Shown here: positions 28,113-36,737 of the stretch, piece by piece
Layout: the number at the start of each line of letters is the position of its first letter
Position numbering within the stretch: position 1 is the first letter of the stretch
From: an uncultured Erysipelotrichaceae bacterium
Lineage (GTDB): Bacteria; Bacillota_I; Bacilli_A; Erysipelotrichales; Erysipelotrichaceae
DNA: 64,000 nt
Assembly: GCA_944327105.1 (NCBI GenBank)
Contig: CALVGN010000030.1
Coordinates: 62,001 to 126,000 of the forward strand
Direction of reading: 5' to 3'
Translations under genes and position numbers: made by a program
Notes under the pieces: model-generated
The model's input: only the letters and a program-made list of their open reading frames with translations
Told to the model about the DNA's origin: nothing
Databases searched by the model: none

Positions 28113-29144
28113 CTAATTGAATCGCTTGAACGCTTCCAGAAAGCGCAAGTCGTTGGTATAGAAATCACGGATATCATTAATGCCGTATTTAAGCATAGCT
28201 AGTCGTTCGATTCCCACGCCGAATGCAAAACCACTGTATATATTGGGATCGATCCCAGCCATTTCAAACACATGTGGATGCACCATGCCGGAACCTAAGA
28301 TCTCGATCCATCCGGTCCCTTTGCATAACGCACAGCCTTTGCCATTGCAATTATGGCAAGTCATATCCACTTCCACACTGGGTTCAGTAAACGGAAAATA
28401 TGATGGACGGAACCGGATCGTGCGGCCTTTACCGAAAATGGCGTCGACCATAAACTGTAAAGTGCCTTTGAGATCGGCCAGAGTAATGTTTTTGCCCACG
28501 ACCAATCCTTCGCATTGGGTGAATTGATGGGAATGGGTCGCATCACTGTCACGACGATACACTTTGCCCGGACATAACAGTTTGACCGGAAGATCAGCAC
28601 TGTATTCATCCAACACCCGCATTTGAATGGATGTGGTATGACTTCTTAAAAGCCGATTGACATCGATAAAGAAGGTATCCTGCATGTCCCGTGCGGGGTG
28701 ATCATGTGGAATATTGGCGCGTTCAAAGTTCCAATAATCCAATTCCACTTCCGGTCCTTCGGCAATGGTATAGCCCAGTCCGACAAAGCAATCTTCCAAT
28801 GCTTCGATGATCAGTTGGATCGGATTGACGCTGCCGTTATGCGGATGATAACCATCCAATGTCAAATCGATTTTTTCACTTTCCAATTTGACATTGAGCG
28901 CCGCATCTTTCAATGTAGCCTGTTTGGCTTCAATGGCAGCAGCCAATGCTTTTTTGCAGTCGTTGACCGCGGCGCCAAATTTTGGCTTTTCTTCAGCTGA
29001 TAGATCCTTCATGATTTTCATCAGATCCTGCACGGGTCCTTTTTTCCCCAGGTAGGTGATCCGTACCTGATTGAGGGCATCCAGATCATTCGCTTGTTCA
29101 ATGGCGGATAGTCCCTGTTGCTTGACGGTTTCAATCGTGTCCAT
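28113..29144 (-). CDS. pheS: Phenylalanyl-tRNA synthetase alpha chain
   Basis: A 343-residue catalytic alpha subunit. Helical N-terminal arm (residues 1-100), then class II motif 2 region with LLCPGKVYRRDSDATHSHQF and motif 3 AFGVGIERLAMLKYG near the end. FRPSYFPFTEPSVEVD and a CxxC pair (CHNCNGKGCALC) are typical. Transcription is controlled by the Phe T-box leader just upstream. Confidence 0.96.
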   Translation of the reverse strand: MDTIETVKQQGLSAIEQANDLDALNQVRITYLGKKGPVQDLMKIMKDLSAEEKPKFGAAVNDCKKALAAAIEAKQATLKDAALNVKLESEKIDLTLDGYHPHNGSVNPIQLIIEALEDCFVGLGYTIAEGPEVELDYWNFERANIPHDHPARDMQDTFFIDVNRLLRSHTTSIQMRVLDEYSADLPVKLLCPGKVYRRDSDATHSHQFTQCEGLVVGKNITLADLKGTLQFMVDAIFGKGRTIRFRPSYFPFTEPSVEVDMTCHNCNGKGCALCKGTGWIEILGSGMVHPHVFEMAGIDPNIYSGFAFGVGIERLAMLKYGINDIRDFYTNDLRFLEAFKRFN

Positions 29145-29162
29145 AAGTTTTCCTTTCTTGAA

Positions 29163-29440
29163 AAATAATAAAAGCGTTCCTTTGTATCAAAGGAACGCTA
29201 CTTTTCAAGATAATAACGCGGTACCATCCTTATTCATGCCATGGTTGGACCATTGCATGCACTCGCTTACAGCGTTAACGGGCTTACCCGGGAAGGATTG
29301 GTTCCGCTACCGGGTGAATTCATGCATTCCGTGGTCCCATCCATCTTTCAGCGTACAGCAATGGACTCTCTGGTTGGACCATTGATGGAACGATTACTTG
29401 TCCCGGGTCAATGTTTATGCATTCATTTTAACCATGGTTT
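29163..29440 (-). promoter_or_regulatory. T-box riboswitch, phenylalanine specific, upstream of pheS
   Basis: Minus-strand leader with a T-box core AAGGATGGTACCGCG (29217-29231), Stem I landmarks AGAGAGTC and GCTGAAAGATGG, and a specifier codon TTC (29316-29318) followed by A, as expected for tRNA-Phe. A 12-bp terminator stem AGCGTTCCTTTG / CAAAGGAACGCT (29173-29199) ends in U-rich sequence. Uncharged tRNA-Phe would favour the antiterminator and raise pheST expression. Copies of the dispersed quasi-palindrome sit in the leader at 29241-29253 (exact) and 29371-29382 (near). Confidence 0.93.
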
Positions 29441-29503
29441 TCATTGTGTCAATATGGTTTGACCATGTACTGACAGTGTAATAATCAACCAATAATTCCT
29501 TCG

Positions 29504-30295
29504 TTAAACCAACATGACAAGATCACAACCTTGTAAATATTCAATTCCGATAAGACTGAAATCAACATCATCCATTAACTCCAGATAATCAAAAGCTTGT
29601 AGTTTCCCCAGAATAAAACTATCCGTGGAAGCAATCACTTCCCCTTCCATGGTATACGTTTGCCCTTCAACTAAATGATAACGGGTGTGTGAATGGATTG
29701 GACCCGCCGTTTGATAATACCGTTGTTGGATATCGTACGCATTGGGATGATTTTCGATCATTTCATCCGTATAATCAAAGTAGAAACTCACAGTCAATCG
29801 ATTATCATCTTGCAAAGAATAGACAACATTCGATAAATATGAATCATACATACCATTAATGATCGCAATTTCAACAGAATTTCCTGTTAAGCTGTTTTCT
29901 ATCTGGAAATAATGATAATGGTCATCGGCGTTGAGCAACTCTACCGTTATCCCATCTGGCACAGAAGATTTTTCTCCATACATTTCAATGCACATTGCTT
30001 CGGACATATCTCCACTGCACTCGCCGGCCGGGATGATCCGATCTAAGATTTCAAAACTGGTCGGATTATAAGTACTGAACGCATATGGCTGGATATCACT
30101 GTTTTCTGTCGATTGTGGGGTGATGATTGGCGCAGTTTCAATTGACTCCGATTGACTCGAAGACATTGGGGTCCTGGTTTCGATAGCCGTATCATGCGTT
30201 TTGTCTGCACCACCACTTTCGTTTGGTGTAGGCATTGGATGGTTGCTGCAGGCAACCAAAGTCAAAAGACATACAAACATTACTATTTTTTTCAT
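29504..30295 (-). CDS. Hypothetical lipoprotein
   Basis: A 263-residue predicted lipoprotein: signal peptide residues 1-15 with lipobox LVAC (Cys16), then a low-complexity Ser/Thr/Pro-rich linker (about residues 18-70), then a globular part of unknown family. A possible disulfide pair lies in ECSGDMSEAMC. GGAGGAAAT precedes the ATG. The C-terminal part has several DIQQRYYQ- and YLELMDD-like segments without known motif. Function unknown; located on the outer face of the membrane. Confidence 0.75.
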   Translation of the reverse strand: MKKIVMFVCLLTLVACSNHPMPTPNESGGADKTHDTAIETRTPMSSSQSESIETAPIITPQSTENSDIQPYAFSTYNPTSFEILDRIIPAGECSGDMSEAMCIEMYGEKSSVPDGITVELLNADDHYHYFQIENSLTGNSVEIAIINGMYDSYLSNVVYSLQDDNRLTVSFYFDYTDEMIENHPNAYDIQQRYYQTAGPIHSHTRYHLVEGQTYTMEGEVIASTDSFILGKLQAFDYLELMDDVDFSLIGIEYLQGCDLVMLV

Positions 30296-30439
30296 ATTTC
30301 CTCCAAAATACGCCAGGTCAAGTTTTAAAAGAATCTTGACATTGGTGAACCATTGAAAAACCGTAGTTTTCTTATACGGATACTTTACATCACATTCAAA
30401 AAAAAAAAGAGCGAAGCCTTGCTTCGCTTGGATTACTCA

Positions 30440-30531
30440 TGGCGAAGTGGGTGGGATTCGAACCCACGTGCCGGGTTGACCGACAACTTGTCTTCCAAAC
30501 AAGCTCGTTACGACCTCTTCGATACCACTTC
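30440..30531 (-). tRNA. tRNA-Ser (GGA)
   Basis: Acceptor GAAGTGG/CCACTTC, anticodon GGA in loop TTGGAAG, long variable arm typical of tRNA-Ser, encoded CCA at the minus-strand end. Confidence 0.95.
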
Positions 30532-30620
30532 GTAGCGAAAGTATTATAGCAACGGGTATTTGAGTTGTCACGTAGAAATTTTATGGTGCAACCATCCTCA
30601 CCGAAATACCTCATCGTAAT

Positions 30621-30647
30621 AAAAAAATGGGATGGCTGTGCCATCCC
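30621..30647 (-). terminator. Terminator of the lemA-DUF2207 unit
   Basis: GGGATGGC / GCCATCCC stem with a 3-nt loop, then seven U on the minus strand. It is placed 17 nt beyond the DUF2207 stop. Confidence 0.85.
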
Positions 30648-30663
30648 TTCGATGATCTTGGTT

Positions 30664-32523
30664 TTACCAACTTCCGCCGTGGCTTCCGCCAAATCCACCG
30701 CCGCTGAATCCACCGCCACCGAATCCACCGATGGATCCTCCATGCCGTCCGGATGAGTGATTCACCGGAACCGGCGGATGCGATAAATGGTTGAACGCAT
30801 GATTCATGCGATGCAAATAATACCAATCCCAATAGGTCATATGTCCGCTATAGTACGGTGGTAAAGGCATTTCGATATCTTTGAAATGATCACTCCATAC
30901 TTGGGTCAGACCAAAGGCATACGCATAAGGCAATACATCATAATAAATATATGGATTATCCTTGAACACCATATTGATTTGATCTGCTTCGGCATATTTG
31001 ATGTAATCGTATAAACCCACGATCTTATCCAACTGATCGTTGTAATAGGCACTGCGTCGTTCCATATGCAATGCGACCCATAAGATCAATGCTGTCGCTA
31101 CTCCGGCGAACACCCCTTGGATCAAGGTAGCATGTAACAGCAGGCCGCCCAATGCAGCGAATAAAAGGAGAATGAGCCCATATGTCCAGTCGCGTTTGTT
31201 CATGTTTTCCGCTTTGCGCACCGATTTGATCTTCAATCCATAGAATACCAATACGGCCATCATGACGAACATGAAGAAGATAGCGGTCAGCATGAGCGTG
31301 TTTTCGACAAGAACAAAACCGAACCAATTTCCCATATTGATAGCTAGCGGCAATGCTGCAAGGATCAAGGTGACAAACAACATGACGTTGGATACACCAT
31401 CGCGCAAACTGAACTTACCTTTGTATTGGTTCATGATCGATTCTTTGACGGAATTGACCGTTTGGTAAAGATTTTTGGATAAGTTATCGACATCAACCGT
31501 GTCGCTGACGAAAATCGCATTGAACAATTTCTGTTCATATGGTTTCAAATCGGTAATATCCTTGTTGGTCTTGGTCAACACCATGGACGTTTCACCTTTT
31601 TCTTCCATGGTCAGATAACCTTTCATCGCCCATTCAAAGACCAATGATGAAATATCTTCACCATCCAAGGAGCCATCCAATAGATAACCAGCTTCAGCGC
31701 TGGTGGACCCATCGGGGACTTTATAAGAGACCACCGGTGTGATGAAAGAACGTTCTTTACCAAATAACAGATAAAGAACAAATGCCACTATGGTCAAACC
31801 AGCAGAAACGATGATCCCGAAAATCCCGTTATAACTGGGATAAACAAAATACCCTTGCGGTAATTGGATGAAAATGGTGATCCCATGACCATATTCAAAT
31901 GGTGCATTGGTCGAACCATAGATGGTATTGCCTTCCATTTCCCATTGCAGATAATCTTCCATCTCATTACCGACGGTATAGAAATGAATGGTATTTTCAT
32001 CGACAGCCTTCGGTAATTTAATTTCAAACGAGGCATGATGGATGGTGGTATCCCAATCGGGTGTGATGATATTTTGATAAAACAACTGCACTCCCCCAAG
32101 ATCCAGATCTCGGGTATTGAGCGTATAGGCAAAAGAATAGGTCTGTGGTCCTTCCACATATTCATATTCACTGCCAAATAATATATCCACCCAACCATTG
32201 GATGAATCGATGTCATAATCCTGATCGGATAAAATCGTTACATCACTGATGGGGAATGTATAGTCTTTACGGATGGTCTGACCATCGACATTAAAGACCA
32301 CATCATCGTATTCTTCCTGCAACGAAATGGATAAACCATGCCGCGGATAATCAAAATCCACATCAATGGTTTCTTCAATGCGGTACGTTCCGTCTTCATT
32401 GACTTCAATGTTGACGGTATAATCATCGATTTCAAAGGCTTCCCTAGCCTGAATGTTCATGGTCGAACCAAGGCATACCCATAAACCAAGGCCAAGACTG
32501 CCCAGCAGTCCAATTTTTTTCAT
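30664..32523 (-). CDS. DUF2207 membrane protein
   Basis: A 619-residue protein with an N-terminal signal peptide (residues 1-23, ending NIQA). An extracytosolic DUF2207 beta domain follows (about 25-215) with YRIEETIDVDF and the DWDTTIHHASFEI segment. One membrane helix lies near 235, a cytoplasmic stretch follows, then two more helices, and a Gly-rich tail with repeated GGGF-type units ending HGGSW. Family function is unknown; such genes commonly sit beside lemA, as here. The start chosen, MKKIGLLG, lies 1 nt beyond the lemA stop. Confidence 0.88.
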   Translation of the reverse strand: MKKIGLLGSLGLGLWVCLGSTMNIQAREAFEIDDYTVNIEVNEDGTYRIEETIDVDFDYPRHGLSISLQEEYDDVVFNVDGQTIRKDYTFPISDVTILSDQDYDIDSSNGWVDILFGSEYEYVEGPQTYSFAYTLNTRDLDLGGVQLFYQNIITPDWDTTIHHASFEIKLPKAVDENTIHFYTVGNEMEDYLQWEMEGNTIYGSTNAPFEYGHGITIFIQLPQGYFVYPSYNGIFGIIVSAGLTIVAFVLYLLFGKERSFITPVVSYKVPDGSTSAEAGYLLDGSLDGEDISSLVFEWAMKGYLTMEEKGETSMVLTKTNKDITDLKPYEQKLFNAIFVSDTVDVDNLSKNLYQTVNSVKESIMNQYKGKFSLRDGVSNVMLFVTLILAALPLAINMGNWFGFVLVENTLMLTAIFFMFVMMAVLVFYGLKIKSVRKAENMNKRDWTYGLILLLFAALGGLLLHATLIQGVFAGVATALILWVALHMERRSAYYNDQLDKIVGLYDYIKYAEADQINMVFKDNPYIYYDVLPYAYAFGLTQVWSDHFKDIEMPLPPYYSGHMTYWDWYYLHRMNHAFNHLSHPPVPVNHSSGRHGGSIGGFGGGGFSGGGFGGSHGGSW

Positions 32524-32524
32524 A

Positions 32525-33073
32525 CTAGAATTCAACTTTGACTGCCTTGCGTTCACTTTCATCATCCACACTGAACAGTGGTTGATTGTGACATCCGGCA
32601 AACCCAGCCAACAGACTGGTCGGGAACAGTTCGATCTTGGTGTTGAACGCATTGACTACCCCATTGTAATAACGACGGGCATTGGCCAATTCATCTTCCA
32701 CTTTGGTCAATTTGCCGCTTAAGTCTTTGAAATTGTCATTGGCTTTCAATTCCGGATACGCTTCAGCCAAAGCCAAGATCTGCGGAACGGCTTTGCTCAA
32801 TTGTGCATCGGCTTGAGCAGCTTCAGCACTGTTGGTCGCATTGACGGATGCGTTACGCAGCTTAACGATGTTTTCCAGCGTTTTGCTTTCGTGTTTGGTC
32901 GCCCCTTTGACGGTTGCGACCAAATTGGGGATCAAATCGGCTCTTTCTTTCAAAGAAACTTCAATGGTGGCATAAGCGTGGTCGACCTTATGCTTCATGG
33001 TGATCAACCCATTGTAGGCACTGATCAGCCAAATCACCAGTAAAACTACAACTGCTAAAACAATCCAAATCAT
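32525..33073 (-). CDS. lemA: LemA family protein
   Basis: A 182-residue protein with one N-terminal membrane helix (residues 2-18) followed by a coiled helical domain. The core family signature YNGLITMKHKVDHAYATIEV is followed by LKERADLIPNLVATVKGAT, and NARRYYNGVVNAFNTKIELFP near 130-150 is diagnostic. The role is unclear. It is cotranscribed with the DUF2207 gene. AAGGAG precedes the ATG. Confidence 0.95.
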   Translation of the reverse strand: MIWIVLAVVVLLVIWLISAYNGLITMKHKVDHAYATIEVSLKERADLIPNLVATVKGATKHESKTLENIVKLRNASVNATNSAEAAQADAQLSKAVPQILALAEAYPELKANDNFKDLSGKLTKVEDELANARRYYNGVVNAFNTKIELFPTSLLAGFAGCHNQPLFSVDDESERKAVKVEF

Positions 33074-33092
33074 CAATTCTACTCCTTTTTGT

Positions 33093-33656
33093 TTACATTG
33101 ATAATATCACACCTGCAATGGCACAGATCACAATCACCTGAATCGGATGTTTTTCTTTGACAAATCGCGTCACGGTAAAAACCACCGCAAACAATCCCAA
33201 TGCTTTGATATTGATCAAATCGACTGACACCATGCCATGGATGAAAAATGCACTGGTAAATAAAGAAATGCAGGCGGCTGCGATAAATCCCACCACAGCG
33301 GGTTTGATGCCGCTGAATACGGCTTGAACATACGGGTTTTGATCAAACTTGGTCAGCATCTTGGCAATGATGGTGATCACGATGATGCTGGGGGCGACTT
33401 CAGCCAATGTGGTCACGATCCCGCCAAGGATCCCCAATTGGGAATACCCGACATAAGTGGCCATGTTGATGCCCATTGGTCCGGGTGTGGATTCGGATAC
33501 CGCTAAGATCGTGGAAAGCAGTTCAGCACCATACCATCCAGTTTTCTCACCGATTTCAGCGAGAAACGGTACAGTGGCCAGACCACCGCCGACGGCGAAA
33601 AGACCAGTTTTGAAAAATTCGAAGATCAATGTCCATAATGTGGTTAACCAGCTCAT
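33093..33656 (-). CDS. chrA: Chromate transporter-like half protein (ChrA, second gene)
   Basis: A 187-residue CHR-family membrane protein. FFKTGLFAVGGGLATVPFL (about residues 13-31), then STPGPMGINMATYVGY (about 54-69) match the conserved ChrA signature. About six hydrophobic segments. It is the second of two half-length genes that together equal a full ChrA; short-chain pairs of this kind work as heterodimers in the membrane. Overlaps the upstream half by 4 nt. Substrate could be chromate or another anion. Confidence 0.9.
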   Translation of the reverse strand: MSWLTTLWTLIFEFFKTGLFAVGGGLATVPFLAEIGEKTGWYGAELLSTILAVSESTPGPMGINMATYVGYSQLGILGGIVTTLAEVAPSIIVITIIAKMLTKFDQNPYVQAVFSGIKPAVVGFIAAACISLFTSAFFIHGMVSVDLINIKALGLFAVVFTVTRFVKEKHPIQVIVICAIAGVILSM

Positions 33657-34195
33657 GCGTTGATCTCCTTTACCCGTTTATAAACTAATCCGACCACAGC
33701 GGCTAGAATGACCAGCAAGACCATGGAGACATTGGTAAATGCCGCCAAGATGAATGCTGCCAGACAGATGATCCAATCCATGGCAGATACCAAATTGCTT
33801 TTGCGTAATTTCCAAATGGCTTCAACCATCAAATAACAGACTGCAACGCGGATACCGGCCAATGCATGCTGGACCCAGATGATATCCATGAAATTGGTCA
33901 ATACCGTAGCAATCAGTGTAATAATGACGATACTGGGGGCAACCACGCCTAATGTAGCAATGATCCCACCCAATGTGCCAGCTTGGAAATACCCGACAAA
34001 CGTGGCGGTATTGACGGCAATGATGCCAGGGGTGCATTGACCAATGGCATAATATTCCATCACCTGTTCTTCGGTTGCCCAATGGTGTTTTTCGATGACT
34101 TCCTTTTCAATCATGGGTAACATGGCATAACCACCGCCAAAAGTGAATAAGCCCATCTTGAACCATGTGGTAAACAATTCAAAATAAATCTTCAT
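33653..34195 (-). CDS. chrA: Chromate transporter-like half protein (ChrA, first gene)
   Basis: A 180-residue CHR-family half protein. FKMGLFTFGGGYAMLPMIEKE (about residues 11-31) and CTPGIIAVNTATFVGY (about 53-68) are the paired signatures. It forms a two-gene unit with the next ChrA half (ATGA overlap). A copy of the dispersed quasi-palindrome at 34247-34259 lies in the gap before the gene. Confidence 0.9.
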   Translation of the reverse strand: MKIYFELFTTWFKMGLFTFGGGYAMLPMIEKEVIEKHHWATEEQVMEYYAIGQCTPGIIAVNTATFVGYFQAGTLGGIIATLGVVAPSIVIITLIATVLTNFMDIIWVQHALAGIRVAVCYLMVEAIWKLRKSNLVSAMDWIICLAAFILAAFTNVSMVLLVILAAVVGLVYKRVKEINA

Positions 34196-34268
34196 AATTG
34201 CTCCTTAACCTGTATCATTTTTATCCATTTACCCAACAAAGTAAAGATGGTTCGACCATGGAAAAAAA

Positions 34269-34292
34269 CGGAAGGATCATTCGATCCTTCCG
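34269..34292 (-). terminator. Terminator of the lipoprotein gene
   Basis: CGGAAGGATC / GATCCTTCCG with a 4-nt loop, followed on the minus strand by a U run (34262-34268). Confidence 0.8.
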
Positions 34293-34313
34293 GTAATGAT
34301 TCATTCTGAATGA

Positions 34314-34790
34314 TTATTCGCAAGTCATGGTGCCATCTGCCGTTAACCGTTCGACAAATGCATCAAATGTGATCGTGGACCAATCCACGCCATCCATACC
34401 CAATGCAGCCAGTGCATCAGCGTCTGCGGTGGCTAAATCAATATCCACATTGACGGTTAATGTTTCACCAAAGTCAGCACTGACCGTTACACCTTGAGCT
34501 TGCGGGTCGATTCCCATACTGGAAATCAAAGATTCTTCCAGTAATGCCTTGGTATCATCATCCAATCCGGATAAGTCGATACCGGAAAGCAATTCTTCAT
34601 CCATGACGATGCTCATGCCAAATCCGGTCAATTTGTCATCGGCATCCCCATTGACGGTCACATTGATCACACCCACACCTTCTATATCCATGGAGCAGGC
34701 AGTGGATTTTCCGCTGGTGGAGCCACCACCGGAAGAGCATCCAGCAAGCAACATCAAAGACAATGCTGCACTCAGTAATTGTTTTTTCAT
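34314..34790 (-). CDS. Small lipoprotein
   Basis: A 158-residue predicted lipoprotein. Signal peptide with lipobox LLAGC (Cys18), a Ser/Gly-rich linker (residues 19-30) and an acidic domain (about 32-158) with ACSMDIEGVGVINVTVNGD and a terminal Cys near MTCE, possibly forming a disulfide with the Cys at 32. It resembles in outline the YehR/DUF1307 lipoproteins, but I am not sure. Function unknown. No ordinary neighbour partner. Confidence 0.7.
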   Translation of the reverse strand: MKKQLLSAALSLMLLAGCSSGGGSTSGKSTACSMDIEGVGVINVTVNGDADDKLTGFGMSIVMDEELLSGIDLSGLDDDTKALLEESLISSMGIDPQAQGVTVSADFGETLTVNVDIDLATADADALAALGMDGVDWSTITFDAFVERLTADGTMTCE

Positions 34791-34895
34791 AATCGTGTCC
34801 CCTTTCGATCCAATGATTTGGATATCACTGTGTTTATGGTATCACCTTATGTCATGGTTGAACCATAGACTTTGTTAAATCATTATTAAGTGGTT

Positions 34896-35561
34896 TCAAA
34901 TCAGATACGGCAAAATATCTTTCAATTCCTTGACGCGTACATCGGCCAGACTTTGATCCAGATTGAATTGGTAACCATGGACACCGATGGTAAAACAACC
35001 CGCCTTCTTGGCAGCTTCGATCCCATATTGACTATCTTCGATGATCACAGCATGCGATGGTTCAACCAAAAGATCCTTTAATGTCAATGTATAGATCAAT
35101 GGATCCGGTTTGCTTTTTGGCAAATCTCGTCCGCTACGTACCACAGAAATCATGGAATCGATATGACAGTAATGGATATTATCCCGTATATAATCCATGG
35201 CTGAACTGCTGGCTACCGCCAGCTTATAACCACGGTCATAAAGAGTGGATACGGTGGTCAAGACATCCTTGTATCCGGCTTTCATATAAATACTGTCATC
35301 AATTGGGTGCGTATTTCGATAATCTTCGATCATAGAGCGATAAGTGGCATAATCCACCGGTAAACTGGATCGATCATAGATCATCTTCCAGGGATCAAGA
35401 TTGGGACAGGAGCCGATCATCAGTTCCAAAACCTTGGGATCCACTTCCCATCCATAATCGCGAAACATCGCTTCATTACGTTTTTGATGGATGGTTTCTG
35501 AATCGATCAATACACCATCCAAATCAAAGATAACCGCCTGAACATCTTCTATTTTTGCCAT
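34896..35561 (-). CDS. HAD-superfamily phosphatase (beta-phosphoglucomutase-like)
   Basis: A 221-residue soluble HAD hydrolase. Motif I is FDLDGVLID (nucleophile Asp near residue 12), a cap domain follows, motif II is VASSSAMDY, motif III has Lys in KSKPDP, and motif IV is IEDSQYGIEAAKKAG. It belongs with beta-phosphoglucomutase and sugar-phosphate phosphatases; substrate unknown. The start is the ATG 9 nt after AAAGGG; a slightly earlier ATG is too close to that site. Confidence 0.9.
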   Translation of the reverse strand: MAKIEDVQAVIFDLDGVLIDSETIHQKRNEAMFRDYGWEVDPKVLELMIGSCPNLDPWKMIYDRSSLPVDYATYRSMIEDYRNTHPIDDSIYMKAGYKDVLTTVSTLYDRGYKLAVASSSAMDYIRDNIHYCHIDSMISVVRSGRDLPKSKPDPLIYTLTLKDLLVEPSHAVIIEDSQYGIEAAKKAGCFTIGVHGYQFNLDQSLADVRVKELKDILPYLI

Positions 35562-35628
35562 TGTATTCATCCCTTTACTGTACTCATCAACAGTCTATCA
35601 AGAAAAGTCCATGGTTGAACCATTTTTG

Positions 35629-36315
35629 TTAAATGGTTGTTTTGTGTCGTGCAATATAGTGGTTGTATAACACGATTCCCCCAATTGCCAGCAAACCGGT
35701 AATGGCATAGATCAGTATCACCAGTGAATACTCACTGCTCAACACTGCACTGCCGGCAATGGTCGAGCTGACAATAGATGGAATACGGGCGATCGTGGTC
35801 AAAACCACAAAACGCCATAATGGGATCGGTGTCAAAGGAGCAAAATAGGCCAATAAATCTTTTGGAGTACCCGGAATAAAGAAAACGATGAACAGAATGA
35901 TCTCCAATTTTTCTTCTTTTTTTAAAAACTCCAATGATTCCACTTGCTGTTCATCAAAAAAACGATAAATCAGATTTTTCGATAAATATCGCATCAAAAT
36001 AAAGATCAACGTTGCACCGATCAGATTGGCAAACAAACAGACGATGGTCCCACCAAACGCACCAAAACAAAAGCCAGCGGCAAATTCGACCGGTTCGCCG
36101 GGAAGAAATGCCAAGATCATCTGGATGATGATGATCCCCACCATGATCCCATAGCCCAATATTCCATAGCTTTCGATGTTTGAGCGAAACCCTTGAGGAT
36201 CAGAAATGATCGATAAAAACGGTCTATACAGCAAAAGACAAAGGATTGCCATGGTCAAAACCAAGGCAATGATGGTCAGTATCACGTTTTTATATTTGAT
36301 CAATAATGATTTCAT
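35629..36315 (-). CDS. TVP38/TMEM64 (DedA-like) membrane protein
   Basis: A 228-residue membrane protein with about five hydrophobic segments. PGEPVEFAAGFCFGAFGGT (about residues 72-90) is the SNARE-associated/DedA signature, and FFIPGTPKDLLAYFAPLTP (about 146-164) is the second conserved re-entrant segment. Relatives help move lipid carriers across the membrane. It starts inside the end of the YolD-like gene (4-nt overlap), so it is in the same transcript as the polymerase pair. Confidence 0.88.
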   Translation of the reverse strand: MKSLLIKYKNVILTIIALVLTMAILCLLLYRPFLSIISDPQGFRSNIESYGILGYGIMVGIIIIQMILAFLPGEPVEFAAGFCFGAFGGTIVCLFANLIGATLIFILMRYLSKNLIYRFFDEQQVESLEFLKKEEKLEIILFIVFFIPGTPKDLLAYFAPLTPIPLWRFVVLTTIARIPSIVSSTIAGSAVLSSEYSLVILIYAITGLLAIGGIVLYNHYIARHKTTI

Positions 36316-36737
36316 GATTCACTTTCATTCAATGGATCCAATAATGGACAATGGATATCGATAATAGACGATACAGGGATGGTCGAACCATCGGATAACA
36401 ACAACGCATGCTGATTATAATCGATCTTGATCAATGCCCCTTTGATGTTGTGGTACGAACCACCTTGTTTTCGTTCATCCGCCTGGAATACATGCAACTC
36501 AACCATTGGTCTTGAATCCAAAATAGTATTCAATTGTTTCAATATATGGTCCAGATCATCCGCTTTATCCAATGCCAGGGCAATGGAAGGATCGGTGAAT
36601 CGATTCGATTCATCGATCATTTGATCATAACCGACCAATGCTGCAAAGGGAGCAAATTGGGCGGCACGATCACTGATTTTCATATGTTTATGGGTGGTTG
36701 AACCACGGTAATCAAAATAGATCAGCTCATCATTCAT
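36312..36737 (-). CDS. YolD-like protein
   Basis: A 141-residue protein with the YolD-like features ISDRAAQFAPFAALVGYDQ (about residues 21-39) and a small beta domain ending SSIIDI. In Bacillota such genes usually lie beside a Y-family polymerase, as here (4-nt overlap), and are thought to take part in the damage response. The exact role is unknown. ATGGTNNNACCAT at 36379-36391. Confidence 0.85.
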   Translation of the reverse strand: MNDELIYFDYRGSTTHKHMKISDRAAQFAPFAALVGYDQMIDESNRFTDPSIALALDKADDLDHILKQLNTILDSRPMVELHVFQADERKQGGSYHNIKGALIKIDYNQHALLLSDGSTIPVSSIIDIHCPLLDPLNESES